Of a DNA stretch of 52,461 nt, positions 26,396 through 36,089 are shown piece after piece. Positions within the stretch are counted from its first letter, which is position 1. Every line of letters begins with the position of its first letter. Where the stretch lies: assembly GCA_016204605.1 (NCBI GenBank), contig JACQKK010000156.1, positions 1-52,461 on the forward strand. The letters are read 5' to 3'. The position numbers were made by a program, and so were the translations under genes. The DNA comes from Candidatus Lambdaproteobacteria bacterium. GTDB taxonomy: Bacteria > SAR324 > JACQKK01. A model generated the notes under the pieces. That model made no database searches and had not been told where the DNA came from. It was given only the letters and a program-made list of their open reading frames with translations.

Positions 26396-26430
26396 TGTCT
26401 TTCCCGCGTTCCCGACACTATAATATTTCG
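26396..26430 (+). promoter_or_regulatory. AT-rich promoter-like site between the 1320-aa gene and cheB
   Basis: A perfect TATAAT at 26419-26424 lies in an AT pocket (CACTATAATATTTCGTA) within otherwise very GC-rich sequence. The -35 position is poor (TGTCTT at 26396-26401, 17-bp spacing). The pocket could also serve the leftward gene through TATTAT on the minus strand, giving a ~130-base leader. The rest of 26282-26857 has no gene I can support; an in-frame upstream cheB extension begins at 26765. Confidence 0.4.
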
Positions 26431-26857
26431 TATGCCAGAACGATACCTTGGCACGGCGAGGCGGCGCGAGCAGAGAGCGCCAGCGGGGGTAAGGCGACCG
26501 GCGGGGCGGGCGGAGCGGGAGCATGGCGCCTGCGGCAGGCCGCGCTCCGCGCAGCCCTCGCGTTCCGGCGGGCGTGGGCGATCCTGCCCGTGCGCCACAC
26601 ACCGCAGCGTCGCAGCGCACCGTCACACCGAAGCGCCGTTTCACCTGCGCTCCCGCCCGGGCAAACCGGCGTGGGCGCAAGTGCAGGCGGTTCATCCGCC
26701 TGGCCCCTGAGGCCCGCGAGGGAACTCTGCACCCCCGGGCGGCGTTTCATCACCGCTTGACGCCATGACCCGGGCTGTCGGGTTGCCTGCCGCCGCAGTG
26801 TCGGAAGTTCGTGCCTTTCCGTTTGGAACCGGCCTCAACAGACCCGCAGGGATTCGC

Positions 26858-27958
26858 ATGCCCTCGCCCCTGAGAATCTTGGTCGTGGACGACAGTGCGC
26901 TCTACCGGCGGATTCTCGCCAAGGCTGTCGACGCGCTGGGCGAGGGCCATCAGGTGGAAACGGCCCCCTCGGGCGCGATCGCGCTGCGCAAGATCCCGGC
27001 GTTCGCCCCGGACCTGGTGCTGCTCGATATCGAAATGCCGGAGATGAGCGGCATCGAGACGCTGCGGGCCATTCGCAAGAACCATCCCGCGCAGACGGTG
27101 GTGCTCGTCAGCGGCACCAACTCGCGCAGCGCGGATGTCACCATCGAGGGGCTCTCCCTCGGCGCGGCCGATTTCATCGCGAAGCCCGTCGGCGCCAGCC
27201 CCGAGCAGAACATCGCCGACCTCATGCAGCGGTTCAGGGAGGTGTTCCGCCTGCGCGCGGGCCGGGCGGCGGCGCCCGCGGGCAGGCTGGCGGCGGCGCA
27301 TGCCGTGGCGCCCGCCTCCGTCGTGGCCCCGCCGGCGCGTAGGGCCACGCTGCGCCCGCCGCGCATCGAGCTGGTGCTGATCGGCGTTTCGACGGGCGGC
27401 CCGGGCGCGTTGCAGAAGGTGATCCCCGCGCTGCCCGGCTCGCTGCGGGCGCCGATCCTGATCGTGCAGCACATGCCGCCCTTGTTCACGGCCTCCCTGG
27501 CGAAATCCCTCGACGCGCACGGCCAGTTGCGGGTGCGCGAGGCCGCCGACGGCCAGCCGGTCGAGCGCGGCAACGTCTACATCGCCCCCGGCGGGCGGCA
27601 CATGGTGGTGGCGCGCCAGGCCGCGGCGCTGGGCACTGCGCTGCTGATCCGCCTCGACGATGGCCCGCCCGTCAACAGTTGCCGCCCCGCCGCCGACCGG
27701 CTGTTCCAATCGGCGGCGCAGGCGGTCGGCAGGCCGCTGCTGGCCGTGGTCATGACGGGGATGGGGCAGGACGGCCTGGCGGGCGTCACGGCCGTCAAGG
27801 AGCAGGGCGGATACTGTCTCACGCAGAGCGAGGCCACCTGCGTCGTGTACGGCATGCCGATGGCCATCGATCTTGCCGGGCTTTCCGACGAGAGCATCGC
27901 CTTGGACGAGCTGGCGGGCCGGATCCACTCCCTCGTGAACGGAGCCCTCCCGGCATGA
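26858..27958 (+). CDS. cheB: Chemotaxis methylesterase/deamidase CheB
   Basis: Response-regulator methylesterase that removes methyl groups from receptor glutamates and deamidates glutamines. The 366-residue protein has an N-terminal receiver (VVDDSALYRRI, phospho-acceptor D57 in LLDIEMPEMSG), a linker of Ala/Arg-rich sequence (about residues 130-165), and a C-terminal esterase domain with the catalytic triad S178 (GVSTGGP), H205 (QHMPPLF) and D305 (MGQDG). ATG 26858 starts directly at the receiver; an upstream frame to 26765 adds 31 unlikely residues. It is the first gene of the chemosensory operon and overlaps cheR by 4 bp. Confidence 0.96.
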   Translation: MPSPLRILVVDDSALYRRILAKAVDALGEGHQVETAPSGAIALRKIPAFAPDLVLLDIEMPEMSGIETLRAIRKNHPAQTVVLVSGTNSRSADVTIEGLSLGAADFIAKPVGASPEQNIADLMQRFREVFRLRAGRAAAPAGRLAAAHAVAPASVVAPPARRATLRPPRIELVLIGVSTGGPGALQKVIPALPGSLRAPILIVQHMPPLFTASLAKSLDAHGQLRVREAADGQPVERGNVYIAPGGRHMVVARQAAALGTALLIRLDDGPPVNSCRPAADRLFQSAAQAVGRPLLAVVMTGMGQDGLAGVTAVKEQGGYCLTQSEATCVVYGMPMAIDLAGLSDESIALDELAGRIHSLVNGALPA

Positions 27959-28806
27959 TGCCGCCGAAAGTGCCGCCGCTGACGCCGCAGGAGTTCGAGC
28001 TGTTCCGCGCCTTCATCGAGAAGGCGTGCGCCATCTCGCTCGACAGCGGCAAGATGTACCTGCTGGAAACGCGGCTGCGCTCGATCGTGCTGGAGACCCA
28101 GAGCGCCAGCTACGGCGACCTCTACCGCAGGCTCAAGGAGCAGACGAGCCCCCTGCTGCGCAACAAGATCATCGATGCGATCACGACCAACGAGACGCTG
28201 TGGTTCCGCGATCAGGCACCCTACACGGTGCTGCAGGAGGTGTTCCTGCCGGAGATGCTGGCCCAGGTGCGCAAAGGCAGGCAACGGGTGCGCATCTGGT
28301 CGGCCGCCTGCTCCTCCGGCCAGGAGCCCTACTCCGTAGCCATCGTGATCGACGAGTTCTGCCAGCGTGCGGGTCAGGGGGCGCTCATGCCCGCCCAGTT
28401 CGAGATCGTGGCCACCGACATCTCGACCCAGGCCCTGGCAGTGGCGCGGCTCGGGGCGTATGACGAGGTGGCCATGAAGCGCGGCATGAACGACAGCCAC
28501 CGGGCGCGCTACTTCAAGCAGAACCAGCGCTACTGGATCGTCGATCCCAAGCTCAAGCGCATGATCCAGTTCCGCGAGTTCAACCTGCAGAACGAGTTCG
28601 CGTCGCTGGGCCAGTTCGATGCGATTCTCTGCCGCAACGTGGCCATCTACTTCTCGCAGGATTTCAAGGTGAACCTGTTCGAGAAGTTGCGCCGGAGCCT
28701 GGTGCCCGGGGGGCTGTTCTTCCTGGGCTCGTCGGAAACCCTGCTCTACATCAACACCAGCTTCAAGCCTCGTCTCCACAAGAACTCGACCTACTACGTC
28801 GCGTAG
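27955..28806 (+). CDS. cheR: Chemotaxis methyltransferase CheR
   Basis: SAM-dependent methyltransferase that methylates glutamates on chemoreceptors. 283 residues: N-terminal helical CheR domain (FELFRAFIEKACAISLD, NKIIDAITTNETLWFRD), then the catalytic domain with the SAM loop WSAACSSGQEPYS, ATDISTQALAVARLG and LCRNVAIYFSQD. The start ATGATG at 27955 overlaps the cheB stop (ATGA), showing translational coupling. No TPR extension is present. The chemoreceptor in this operon has no obvious C-terminal CheR-tethering pentapeptide. Confidence 0.96.
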   Translation: MMPPKVPPLTPQEFELFRAFIEKACAISLDSGKMYLLETRLRSIVLETQSASYGDLYRRLKEQTSPLLRNKIIDAITTNETLWFRDQAPYTVLQEVFLPEMLAQVRKGRQRVRIWSAACSSGQEPYSVAIVIDEFCQRAGQGALMPAQFEIVATDISTQALAVARLGAYDEVAMKRGMNDSHRARYFKQNQRYWIVDPKLKRMIQFREFNLQNEFASLGQFDAILCRNVAIYFSQDFKVNLFEKLRRSLVPGGLFFLGSSETLLYINTSFKPRLHKNSTYYVA

Positions 28807-29052
28807 CGCCTACCGCCCATGGCGGAGCGGCGCGGTCGGCCGTGCGCGTGCCGCGGCCGGCGGGCGTCGCGCCGTCTCCTCATGCCTTGTGCGGCAAGCG
28901 CAGGGAACCCCCGCACGCGGCGTCCGTTTCACCCGATGCAACCGCCGCCCCGTGCGGGCGCCGCAGTCCCGCAGCCTCCGTCGCTGCGCGGTCGCGGGCG
29001 GATCGGACGGAACCGGGGGGAACCTTGCGGCGCGATCTGCGTTTCCTGAGCA

Positions 29053-29346
29053 ATGGACGTGTTCGTCGCGGATGACAGTCCGGCGGTTCGGGATTCCGTC
29101 TCGGAAGTGCTCGCCGGCGACGGGCTCACGTACCGGTGCTGGTGCGGCGCCTCACCGCTGCCGGATGCATTGGCTTTCCCGCAGCGCGACGGCAGCGAGG
29201 GGGGGCTGGCCCTGCACATCACGCAACGCCTGGTGAACCGACTGCGCGGCTCCATCGCGCTGCGCAACCTGTCCGGCGGTGGCGCCAGGTTTTCCCTCTT
29301 TCTGCCGGTGGCCGCCGAACCGGCGCTGGAACGGGACGCGGTATGA
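29053..29346 (+). pseudogene. Chimeric remnant: receiver start joined to histidine-kinase end
   Basis: 97-codon open frame. It begins MDVFVADDSPAVRDSVSEVL, the first strand, acidic pair and helix of a receiver domain, and ends GGLALHITQRLVNRLRGSIA followed by LRNLSGGGARFSLFLPVA, the G2 box and last strands of a histidine-kinase ATPase domain. The middle is unrelated, and everything needed for either activity is missing. The simplest reading is an internal deletion that fused two genes of a two-component module. Its TGA overlaps the next ATG (ATGA), as an intact kinase upstream of its regulator would. No gene is supported in 28807-29052. Confidence 0.6.
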
Positions 29347-29762
29347 AGCTGCTGATCGTGGATGACGAGGTGAAGCTGCTGAAGGCGCTGGCGCTTCACT
29401 TCGAGCTCGACGGATTCGAGGTGACGACCACGCCGGACCCGTTCGAAGCGCTGCGGCTCATGCAGGAAGGGCTGTACAGCCTGGTGATCACCGACATCCG
29501 GATGCCGGCCATGTCGGGCGTGGATCTGCTGAAGGAGCTGCGCCGGATCAATCCCCTGGCCAACATCTTCATCATCACCGGCTATTCCAACATGAGTTAC
29601 GTGGTGGAGTGCCTGGCCAGCGGCGCCTGCGATTATTTCGCGAAGCCGCTGTCGGACCTGGATGCGTTCATCCGCAGCGTCGGCGACGCGAAGCGACGCA
29701 TCGAACGTTGGCACGCGGCAATGAATCCGGGAGCGGGCCATGGCGCCGTCATTCTCCAGTAG
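29343..29762 (+). CDS. Single-domain response regulator in chemosensory operon
   Basis: 139-residue stand-alone receiver: LLIVDDEVKLLKALALHFEL, phospho-acceptor D51 in VITDIRMPAMSG, Thr in FIITGYSN and Lys in YFAKPLSD, followed by a short helix (RRIERWHAAM). These IRMP/ITGYSN features are closer to NtrC/sensor-kinase receivers than to CheY. It overlaps the chimeric remnant by 4 bp and cheA by 23 bp, so it is embedded in the operon. It may be a phosphate sink or alternative output of the hybrid CheA; this is inference. Confidence 0.92.
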   Translation: MKLLIVDDEVKLLKALALHFELDGFEVTTTPDPFEALRLMQEGLYSLVITDIRMPAMSGVDLLKELRRINPLANIFIITGYSNMSYVVECLASGACDYFAKPLSDLDAFIRSVGDAKRRIERWHAAMNPGAGHGAVILQ

Positions 29763-32700
29763 CGGCCTGCTCGACACGCTGAGCGCCGAGGTCTCGCTGC
29801 TGCGCGAAGGCGACCTCGGGCGGCTGGGCCGGCTCATCACGGCCGTCGATGCCGTGCGCGGCCAGCCCGAGGCCCCGCCGCTCGATGCCGTGCGGCGCCT
29901 GCTGGCGCAGCTCGCCCTCAGCGAGGGTGCGGCGTTCGAGACCCTGCGCGGCCTGCTCGCCGAGGCCGTGGCGGCGCTCCCGCCGTCGCCCGCCCCGGGC
30001 GACGCCTCCGGCCCTGCGCCGCAGCCGGAGCCGGCCCCCGCGCCGCAACCGCTGGAGAGCGGCGGCAGCGGCGGCGCGGGCGCCCGAGGCCCGCATGCGC
30101 AGCCCGCCACCGCGGGCGGGGCGGTGGACCGGGAGCTGTTCCTCGAATTCGTCGAGGAGTCATTGAGCCACCTCCAGTCGATCGAGCTCAACATCCTCAA
30201 GCTCGAGACGGAGCCGGGGAACCGCGCGATCGTGGACGAGATCTTCCGGCCGTTCCACACCATCAAGGGCGTCGCGGGGTTCCTGGGACTCCAGTTGATC
30301 CACGTGGTGTGCCACGAGATGGAGAACCTGCTCGATCAGGCGCGGCATGGCAAGCTCCGCATCAGCGGCGCCATCTCCGATCTCGTGCTGGAAACGGTGG
30401 ATTTCCTGAAGTCGATGATTCCCATGTGCCGCAGTGCGGCAGAGCCCACGGCCGCGCTGCTGCCCTTCAAGGGACGCGTGCAGGCCATGGTGGAGCGGAT
30501 CGTCCAGGCAAACCGGCAGGGGCTGGCAGCGCCCGCCGGCTCCGACCCGGAGCCTGCGGCGGGGAGCCCCCCCGCGGCAGACCGCCCGCTCGGTGAAATC
30601 CTGGTCGGGAACCGGGCCGCCACGCCCGAGCAGGTGCACCAGGCGGTGGCTGCCCAGCGCGACCAGGCACGGCCGCTGGGCGAAATCCTGATCGCCGAGC
30701 AGCACGTGCCCGTGGTCGAGGTGGCCCATGCGCTGCGCCAGCAGCAGACGTCCCGCGCGCCCCATCCGCAGGCGGCGCCCGCGGCCGCGCCCTCTGCCGG
30801 CCCGGCTGCGCTGGCGGCCGAGGGGGGAGCCGCAGGCTCGACGGAAAACGTGCGCGTGCGGATCGCGCTGCTGGATCAGCTGATGACGCTGGCGGGCGAG
30901 CTGGTGCTCGGCCGCAATCAACTGCTGCAGAAGCTCGCCGGCGTGGTCGATGGCGTGCAGGGGCTCAACTCCATCCTGCAGCACGTGGACCGCGTGACGA
31001 GCGAGCTGCAGGAAGCCGTGATGCAGACGCGCATGCAGCCGCTGGGCGGCCTGTTCTCGCGCTTCCACCGCGTGGTGCGCGATCTGGCGCGGCAGCTCGG
31101 CAAGGATATCGACCTGTCCATCGGCGGCGAGGGGGTCGAGCTCGACAAGACGCTGATCGAGGCGCTCACGGACCCGCTGACCCACCTGATCCGCAACTGC
31201 GCGGATCACGGCATCGAAAACCCGGCCACCCGGGCCGCGCTCGGTAAGCCGGCGGCCGGCACCATCTTCCTGCACGCGTACCACGAGGGCGGCAAGGTGC
31301 ACGTCAAGGTGGGCGACGACGGCGCCGGCGTGGACCTCGAGCGGGTGCGGGAAAAGGCCATCGAGGCCAATCTCGTCGCGCGGGACAAGGCGCAGACCTT
31401 GAGCGAGCGCGAAACCCTGCGGCTGCTGTTCACGCCGGGGTTTTCCACGGCCCGCCAGGTAACGGGGGTGTCGGGGCGCGGCGTGGGGATGGATGTGGTG
31501 CTGTCCAACATCGAGCGCATCGGCGGCTCCGTGGAGATCACCACCCGACCCGGGCAGGGTACGACGTTCCTGCTGGTGCTGCCGCTCACGCTGGCGATCG
31601 TGCCGGCGCTGGTGGTGAGCGCGGGCGCCCAACGCTTCGCCATCCCCCAGGCCAATCTGCTGGAGCTGGTGCACCTCGATGGCGAGGATGCGAGCGGCGC
31701 TGTGCTGCAGGTGCGCGGCTCGGAGGTGTTCGACCTGCGCGGGGAGATGCTGCCCCTGCTGCGGCTGAGCCGCACCTTCCGGTTGGGAGAGCCGCCCGGC
31801 GGCAGCGGAGACGGCCAACCGCACGCCGACGAGTCCCTCTCCATCGCCGTGCTGACCTCGGGCACCAAGCGCTTCGGCCTGATCGTGGATCAGGTGTTCG
31901 ACACGGAGGAGATCGTCGTCAAGCCGCTCAGCACGCTGCTCAAGAACGTCGGAGTCTATGCCGGCGCCACGCTGATGGGCGATGGCCGGGTGGCGTTGAT
32001 CCTCGACATGGCGGGCCTGGCCCGCCACGCCGAGCTCGCGCTGGACGACGAGGCGGCGCACGCCCTCGCGGCCAAGGCGGCCCCTGTCGACGCGGTGGAA
32101 AAGCAGACGCTGCTGCTGTTCAACGTCCACCCGAGCCAGCAGTTGGCGGTGCCGCTGTCGCTGATCTCGCGGCTGGATACGATCAGGACCAGCGAGATTC
32201 GCCCCACGGTCTCGGGCAAGGTGCTGCCCTACCGTGGCCAGTTGCTGCCGCTGGTGTGCCCGGAAGACCACCTGTCCCTCGTGCCGCCGCCCCAGGAGCG
32301 GGAGCGGGCGCATGTGCTCGTGTTCGAGATCGGCCGGCGCACGGTGGGGCTGGTCGTCACGGAGATCGCGGATGCCATCGAGACGGCGGTGCAGCTCGAC
32401 GATGCGGCGGTGGCCCAGAAAGGCTTCAGCGGCATGGCGATGGTGGCCGACCGCCCCACGGCCTTCCTCGATATCTACGCCGTGATCGAGACCGCGTATC
32501 CGCACTGGTTCGCCCGGGAGCAGGAGCAGCGCAGCCGGGCCATCGGCGCGCAGCCGGCGACGATCCTGCTCGTCGAGGATTCGGCGTTCTACCGCACGCT
32601 CGAGAAGAACTACCTCGTCGAGGCGGGCTTCCAGGTGGTCGAGGCCGCCGACGGCGAGGAGGCGCTCGACGTGCTGGCCCAGCGCCCGGTAAACATCGTC

Positions 32701-32931
32701 GTCACGGATATCGAGATGCCGCGGCTCAACGGCTTCGACCTCGCGGCCCGCATCCGGGAAAACAAGCCGTACGGCCACCTGCCGATCGTCGCCGTCACGT
32801 CGCTCTCCAAGGATCAGGAACGCGAGCGCGGGCTGAAGGCGGGCATCGACGCCTACCTGATCAAGCTCGATCGGGAACAACTGCTGGCGGAGATCCGCCG
32901 GCTGTTGGCGAACAAGCCCGCGGCCGCGTAG
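29740..32931 (+). CDS. cheA: Hybrid chemotaxis histidine kinase CheA with C-terminal receiver
   Basis: 1063-residue CheA. Order: N-terminal helical region (1-85), Pro/Ala linker, HPt domain with phospho-site H173 (HTIKG), a linker holding two repeats RPLGEILVGNRAATPEQV and RPLGEILIAEQHVPVVEV (about residues 285-335), P3 dimerisation (VRIALLDQLMTLAGELVLGR), HATPase domain (LIRNCADHGIE, VGDDGAGVD, GRGVGMDVV), CheW-like P5 (about 615-760), a second CheW-like domain (about 785-925; LLLFNVHPSQQLAVPL, VLPYRGQLLPLV), and a receiver with D990 (VVTDIEMPRLNG). Two CheW-like domains plus receiver is more elaborate than E. coli CheA (654 residues). The GEIL repeats resemble type II secretion ATPase N-terminal modules. 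Start ATG 29740 overlaps the regulator gene by 23 bp. Confidence 0.95.
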   Translation: MAPSFSSSGLLDTLSAEVSLLREGDLGRLGRLITAVDAVRGQPEAPPLDAVRRLLAQLALSEGAAFETLRGLLAEAVAALPPSPAPGDASGPAPQPEPAPAPQPLESGGSGGAGARGPHAQPATAGGAVDRELFLEFVEESLSHLQSIELNILKLETEPGNRAIVDEIFRPFHTIKGVAGFLGLQLIHVVCHEMENLLDQARHGKLRISGAISDLVLETVDFLKSMIPMCRSAAEPTAALLPFKGRVQAMVERIVQANRQGLAAPAGSDPEPAAGSPPAADRPLGEILVGNRAATPEQVHQAVAAQRDQARPLGEILIAEQHVPVVEVAHALRQQQTSRAPHPQAAPAAAPSAGPAALAAEGGAAGSTENVRVRIALLDQLMTLAGELVLGRNQLLQKLAGVVDGVQGLNSILQHVDRVTSELQEAVMQTRMQPLGGLFSRFHRVVRDLARQLGKDIDLSIGGEGVELDKTLIEALTDPLTHLIRNCADHGIENPATRAALGKPAAGTIFLHAYHEGGKVHVKVGDDGAGVDLERVREKAIEANLVARDKAQTLSERETLRLLFTPGFSTARQVTGVSGRGVGMDVVLSNIERIGGSVEITTRPGQGTTFLLVLPLTLAIVPALVVSAGAQRFAIPQANLLELVHLDGEDASGAVLQVRGSEVFDLRGEMLPLLRLSRTFRLGEPPGGSGDGQPHADESLSIAVLTSGTKRFGLIVDQVFDTEEIVVKPLSTLLKNVGVYAGATLMGDGRVALILDMAGLARHAELALDDEAAHALAAKAAPVDAVEKQTLLLFNVHPSQQLAVPLSLISRLDTIRTSEIRPTVSGKVLPYRGQLLPLVCPEDHLSLVPPPQERERAHVLVFEIGRRTVGLVVTEIADAIETAVQLDDAAVAQKGFSGMAMVADRPTAFLDIYAVIETAYPHWFAREQEQRSRAIGAQPATILLVEDSAFYRTLEKNYLVEAGFQVVEAADGEEALDVLAQRPVNIVVTDIEMPRLNGFDLAARIRENKPYGHLPIVAVTSLSKDQERERGLKAGIDAYLIKLDREQLLAEIRRLLANKPAAA

Positions 32932-33007
32932 GCGTCGGCAGCGCCAGGCGCCTCGCCGCCGCGCCGCGGTCGAGGCTCATCCCCAACCCGCCAGGCAGAA
33001 GGATCCG

Positions 33008-33484
33008 ATGGCCAGCCCGCAGAACCTCGCGGCGAACGCCGCCAACCCCGCGGCTCGGGACCAGCACCGCCAGTTCGTCACGTTTCAACTGGGCGGGGAG
33101 TTTCTGGGGATCGACATCGCGCGGGCGCAGGAAATCCTGCCCGCCCAGGCGATCACCCCCGTGCCGCTGGCGGCCTCGCACATCGTGGGGCTGATCAGCC
33201 TGCGGGGCCAGATCATCGCGGTGGTGAACCTGCGGCGCAGGCTCGGCCTGCCCGCTGCCGCGGACGAAGGCGGCGGCCACCACATCGTGGTGCGGGCGGA
33301 GAGTTCCATCGCCAGCCTGCTGGTGGATTCGGTGAGCGACATTGTGGATGTCCCCGCCGGAAAGTTCCTGCCCCCGCCGGAAACGGTGAGCCGGGTCAAC
33401 GCCCGCTACCTGGACGGCGTGTGCCAACTGGAACGGCGGATTCTGGCGGTGCTCGATGTGGATGCCGTGATCGACGCCGGCTGA
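33008..33484 (+). CDS. cheW: Chemotaxis coupling protein CheW
   Basis: 158-residue adaptor linking chemoreceptors to CheA. Family blocks: FVTFQLGGEFLGIDIARAQE, ILPAQAITPVPLAASHIVGL, ISLRGQIIAVVNLRRRLGLP, LLVDSVSDIVDVPAGKFLPP and RILAVLDVDAVID. ATG 33008 follows CAGAAGGATCCG, with AGAAGGA as ribosome site. It is 76 bp behind cheA. A double-hairpin repeat element lies between it and the receptor gene. Confidence 0.95.
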   Translation: MASPQNLAANAANPAARDQHRQFVTFQLGGEFLGIDIARAQEILPAQAITPVPLAASHIVGLISLRGQIIAVVNLRRRLGLPAAADEGGGHHIVVRAESSIASLLVDSVSDIVDVPAGKFLPPPETVSRVNARYLDGVCQLERRILAVLDVDAVIDAG

Positions 33485-33502
33485 GGCGACCGGCCCACGG
33501 CA

Positions 33503-33623
33503 CCTCACCCCCTGGCCCCCTCTCCAACAATTGGAGAGGGGGTGGTCGCGGCCCGTGCGGCGAGATCGGTGTTACCCTCCCTCGCCATCGGCGATGGCGA
33601 GGGAGGGTCGGGGAGGGTGAGGC
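33503..33623. repeat. Double-hairpin dispersed element (121 bp)
   Basis: Bounded by CCTCACCCCC and its inverse GGGTGAGG. It contains a perfect 12-bp stem (33516-33527 with 33531-33542, loop CAA) and a perfect 15-bp stem (33575-33589 with 33593-33607, loop GGC). It lies inside the chemosensory operon between cheW and mcp, where such strong hairpins could attenuate read-through or stabilise the upstream mRNA. Related to 20899-21026 and 36765-36894, in mirrored orientation. Confidence 0.75.
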
Positions 33624-33707
33624 AGACCTTCGCGGTGCGTGGTTGGCAGCGGACGTATTTCATCATCCCGGGAACGCGGTGTTCCCGCCAGACGCAGGGG
33701 TGCTCCG

Positions 33708-36056
33708 ATGTTCAAGAAACTGAAGATCCAGACCAAGCTGTTTCTCGTGTTCGCGCTCCCGCTGCTGGGGCTGCTGTACTTCGCGCTCAGCAAGACCAAC
33801 GTCGTCATCAGCCTGGCCAACATCAAGGACGCCGACCTGGTGCGGCGGGAGGTCAAGCTCTCCGAAGAAGTCCTGGTCGACCTGACGACCGCGCTGCAAA
33901 CAGGACGCGCGGCCTCCACGGGGTTCGTGGCCACCAAGGGCAAGCGGTTCGCCGACAACCTGGAACGGGCGCGCGGCGCAACCGATACGGCCCTCGACAA
34001 GGCGAAGCAAGCGCTCGAAGCGGCGCGCGGGTTGGAGTGGCGCCCGGAGTTCCTGGCCGCCGTCAACGACGCGGTCACGTCGGTGTCGGGGGACCTGCCC
34101 GCGCTGCGCCGGCAAGTGTCGGCGATCCAGATCGCCCCGGATGAAGTCCTCTCCCAGATTTCCAGTCTGGTCGACAAGGTGAACTCCGTCAGGGGCCGCG
34201 CCGGGGAACTCGCGCCGGATCCGGAATTGTACTACACCCTCCAGGCGCTCGTGCGGATGAATGACCGTGTCGAAGCGTTCGCGCGGCAGCGCGGGCTCGG
34301 CCTGGTGATTCTCGGCACAGGCACGGCCTCCGCGGAGCTGCTGAATGAAATGCAGAGCGCCGTCGACGCGGGGCGCCTTACGGCTCGGCAGTTCAAAGGC
34401 TACGCGACCCCGGTCTTGGCGAGCTATCTCGACGAGATGACCGCCAACCCAGCGGCCAAGGAAGCCAACGCCGCGCGGCAGGTGGTGCTGGACTGGCCCA
34501 AGACCAAGTCCTTCGGCGCCCTCACGCCGGAACGCTGGCTGGAACTCCAGAACCGCAAGGTCGAAGGCCAGCTCAAGGTGCAGAAGAAGGTGCAGGAGCG
34601 GGTGTTTGCGCTGCTCGATGACCAGGCCGCGCAAGGCACGCGCGGGGTGATCGTGGCCATCCTGCTCACGCTCGCGATCCTGCTGGCGGCGCTGATTCCG
34701 GCGTTCCTGATCACGCGCGCCATTTCCCAAGGCGTGGGCAGGACGGTGACGGTGCTGGAAGGGATTGCAAACGGCGACCTGACCCAGCGCGTCGCGGTGG
34801 TGTCACAGGACGAGATCGGCCAGTTGGCGCAGGCCATCAACGCGACGGCCGAGGCCCTGGTGAAATCGACGGGCGAAGTGGTGCGCATCGCCAACATGGT
34901 GGAATCCGCCAACATGAACATCATGATGGCGGACAAGGACGAGCTGAAGCTGATCTACATGAACAAGGCCTCCAAGGACATGTTCACGAAGCTTCAGCAG
35001 CACCTGCCGATTCCGATGGAACGGATGCTGGGCCAGAGCATCGACATGTTCCACAAGAACCCGGCCAAGCAGCGCAGCATCCTGGCGAACCCGAACAACC
35101 TGCCCTACGAGGCCGATATTCAGCTCGGTCCCGAATGGCTGCACCTGAACGTGGTCGCCATCCGCGACAAGCAGGGCGACTACCTGGGGCCGATGGTGAG
35201 CTGGACCCTGATCACCCAGCAGAAGGCCAATGCCGAACGCGACGAGCAGGTGCGCAAACAAGTGGCCGAGATCGCCCGCACCGTGGGCGAATCCTCCAAC
35301 ACGCTGGTCACGCTCGCCAACATGATGGCGGCCAACGCCGAAGAGAACTCGGCGCAGGCGAGCAACGTCTCCTCGGCCGCCGAGCAGGTGAGCCACAACG
35401 TGGGCTCGGTGGCCACGGCGATCGAGGAGATGACCTCCACCACCAAGGAGATCGCCAAGACGGTGCTGCAATCGTCCCAGGTGACCCAATCGGCCGTGAA
35501 CACCTCGAAGCGTGCCGGCAACGTCATCAAGCAGCTCGGCGAAAGCTCGCAGGAGATCGGCAAGATCACCAAGGTCATCACCAGCATCGCGCAGCAGACC
35601 AACATCCTGGCGCTGAACGCCACCATCGAGGCCGCGCGCGCCGGCGAGGCCGGCAAGGGCTTCGCCGTCGTCGCCAACGAGGTCAAGGACTTGGCGCTTG
35701 AGACCTCGAAGGCGACCGACGAGATTGCCTCCAAGATCGAGGTCATCCAGTCGAGCGCCACCGAGGTCGTGAGCGCGGTCGAGGAGATCAACCGCATCAT
35801 GAGCGAGGTGGATTCGCTCTCGAACACCGTCTCCAGCGCGGTCGAAGAGCAGTCGGCCACGACCAACGAGGTCTCCCGCAGCATGACCGAGGCCTCCACG
35901 GGCGTGAACGAGATCGTGAAGAACATCAGTGGCGTGGCCACCGCGGCGCAGGACAACAGCATGAAGACGGTGGAGACCAAGAGCGCCGCCGAGATGCTCG
36001 GCGAGCAATCGAACCGGCTCAACGACCTGGTCAAGCTGTTCGAGGTCCAAGCGTAG
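33708..36056 (+). CDS. Methyl-accepting chemotaxis protein with NIT-like sensor and PAS domain
   Basis: 782-residue transmembrane chemoreceptor. TM1 at residues about 11-29; a ~280-residue periplasmic helical domain resembling the nitrate/nitrite-sensing NIT domain ([40 protein letters not shown]); TM2 at about 312-335; HAMP ([20 protein letters not shown]); a PAS-like domain at about 405-510 ([40 protein letters not shown]); and the signalling domain with the hairpin tip [20 protein letters not shown] near 625-645. Ligand is unproven. ATG 33708 precedes the positively charged FKKLKIQTK. It is the last gene of the operon. Confidence 0.93.
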   Translation: MFKKLKIQTKLFLVFALPLLGLLYFALSKTNVVISLANIKDADLVRREVKLSEEVLVDLTTALQTGRAASTGFVATKGKRFADNLERARGATDTALDKAKQALEAARGLEWRPEFLAAVNDAVTSVSGDLPALRRQVSAIQIAPDEVLSQISSLVDKVNSVRGRAGELAPDPELYYTLQALVRMNDRVEAFARQRGLGLVILGTGTASAELLNEMQSAVDAGRLTARQFKGYATPVLASYLDEMTANPAAKEANAARQVVLDWPKTKSFGALTPERWLELQNRKVEGQLKVQKKVQERVFALLDDQAAQGTRGVIVAILLTLAILLAALIPAFLITRAISQGVGRTVTVLEGIANGDLTQRVAVVSQDEIGQLAQAINATAEALVKSTGEVVRIANMVESANMNIMMADKDELKLIYMNKASKDMFTKLQQHLPIPMERMLGQSIDMFHKNPAKQRSILANPNNLPYEADIQLGPEWLHLNVVAIRDKQGDYLGPMVSWTLITQQKANAERDEQVRKQVAEIARTVGESSNTLVTLANMMAANAEENSAQASNVSSAAEQVSHNVGSVATAIEEMTSTTKEIAKTVLQSSQVTQSAVNTSKRAGNVIKQLGESSQEIGKITKVITSIAQQTNILALNATIEAARAGEAGKGFAVVANEVKDLALETSKATDEIASKIEVIQSSATEVVSAVEEINRIMSEVDSLSNTVSSAVEEQSATTNEVSRSMTEASTGVNEIVKNISGVATAAQDNSMKTVETKSAAEMLGEQSNRLNDLVKLFEVQA

Positions 36057-36089
36057 CCGGCTCCCTGCCGAAACCCCATCCTCCGGCGC

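Noticed and set aside
28807-29052. Small open frames between cheR and the chimeric remnant
   Set aside because: They overlap each other in several frames, have Arg/Pro-rich composition and no ribosome sites.
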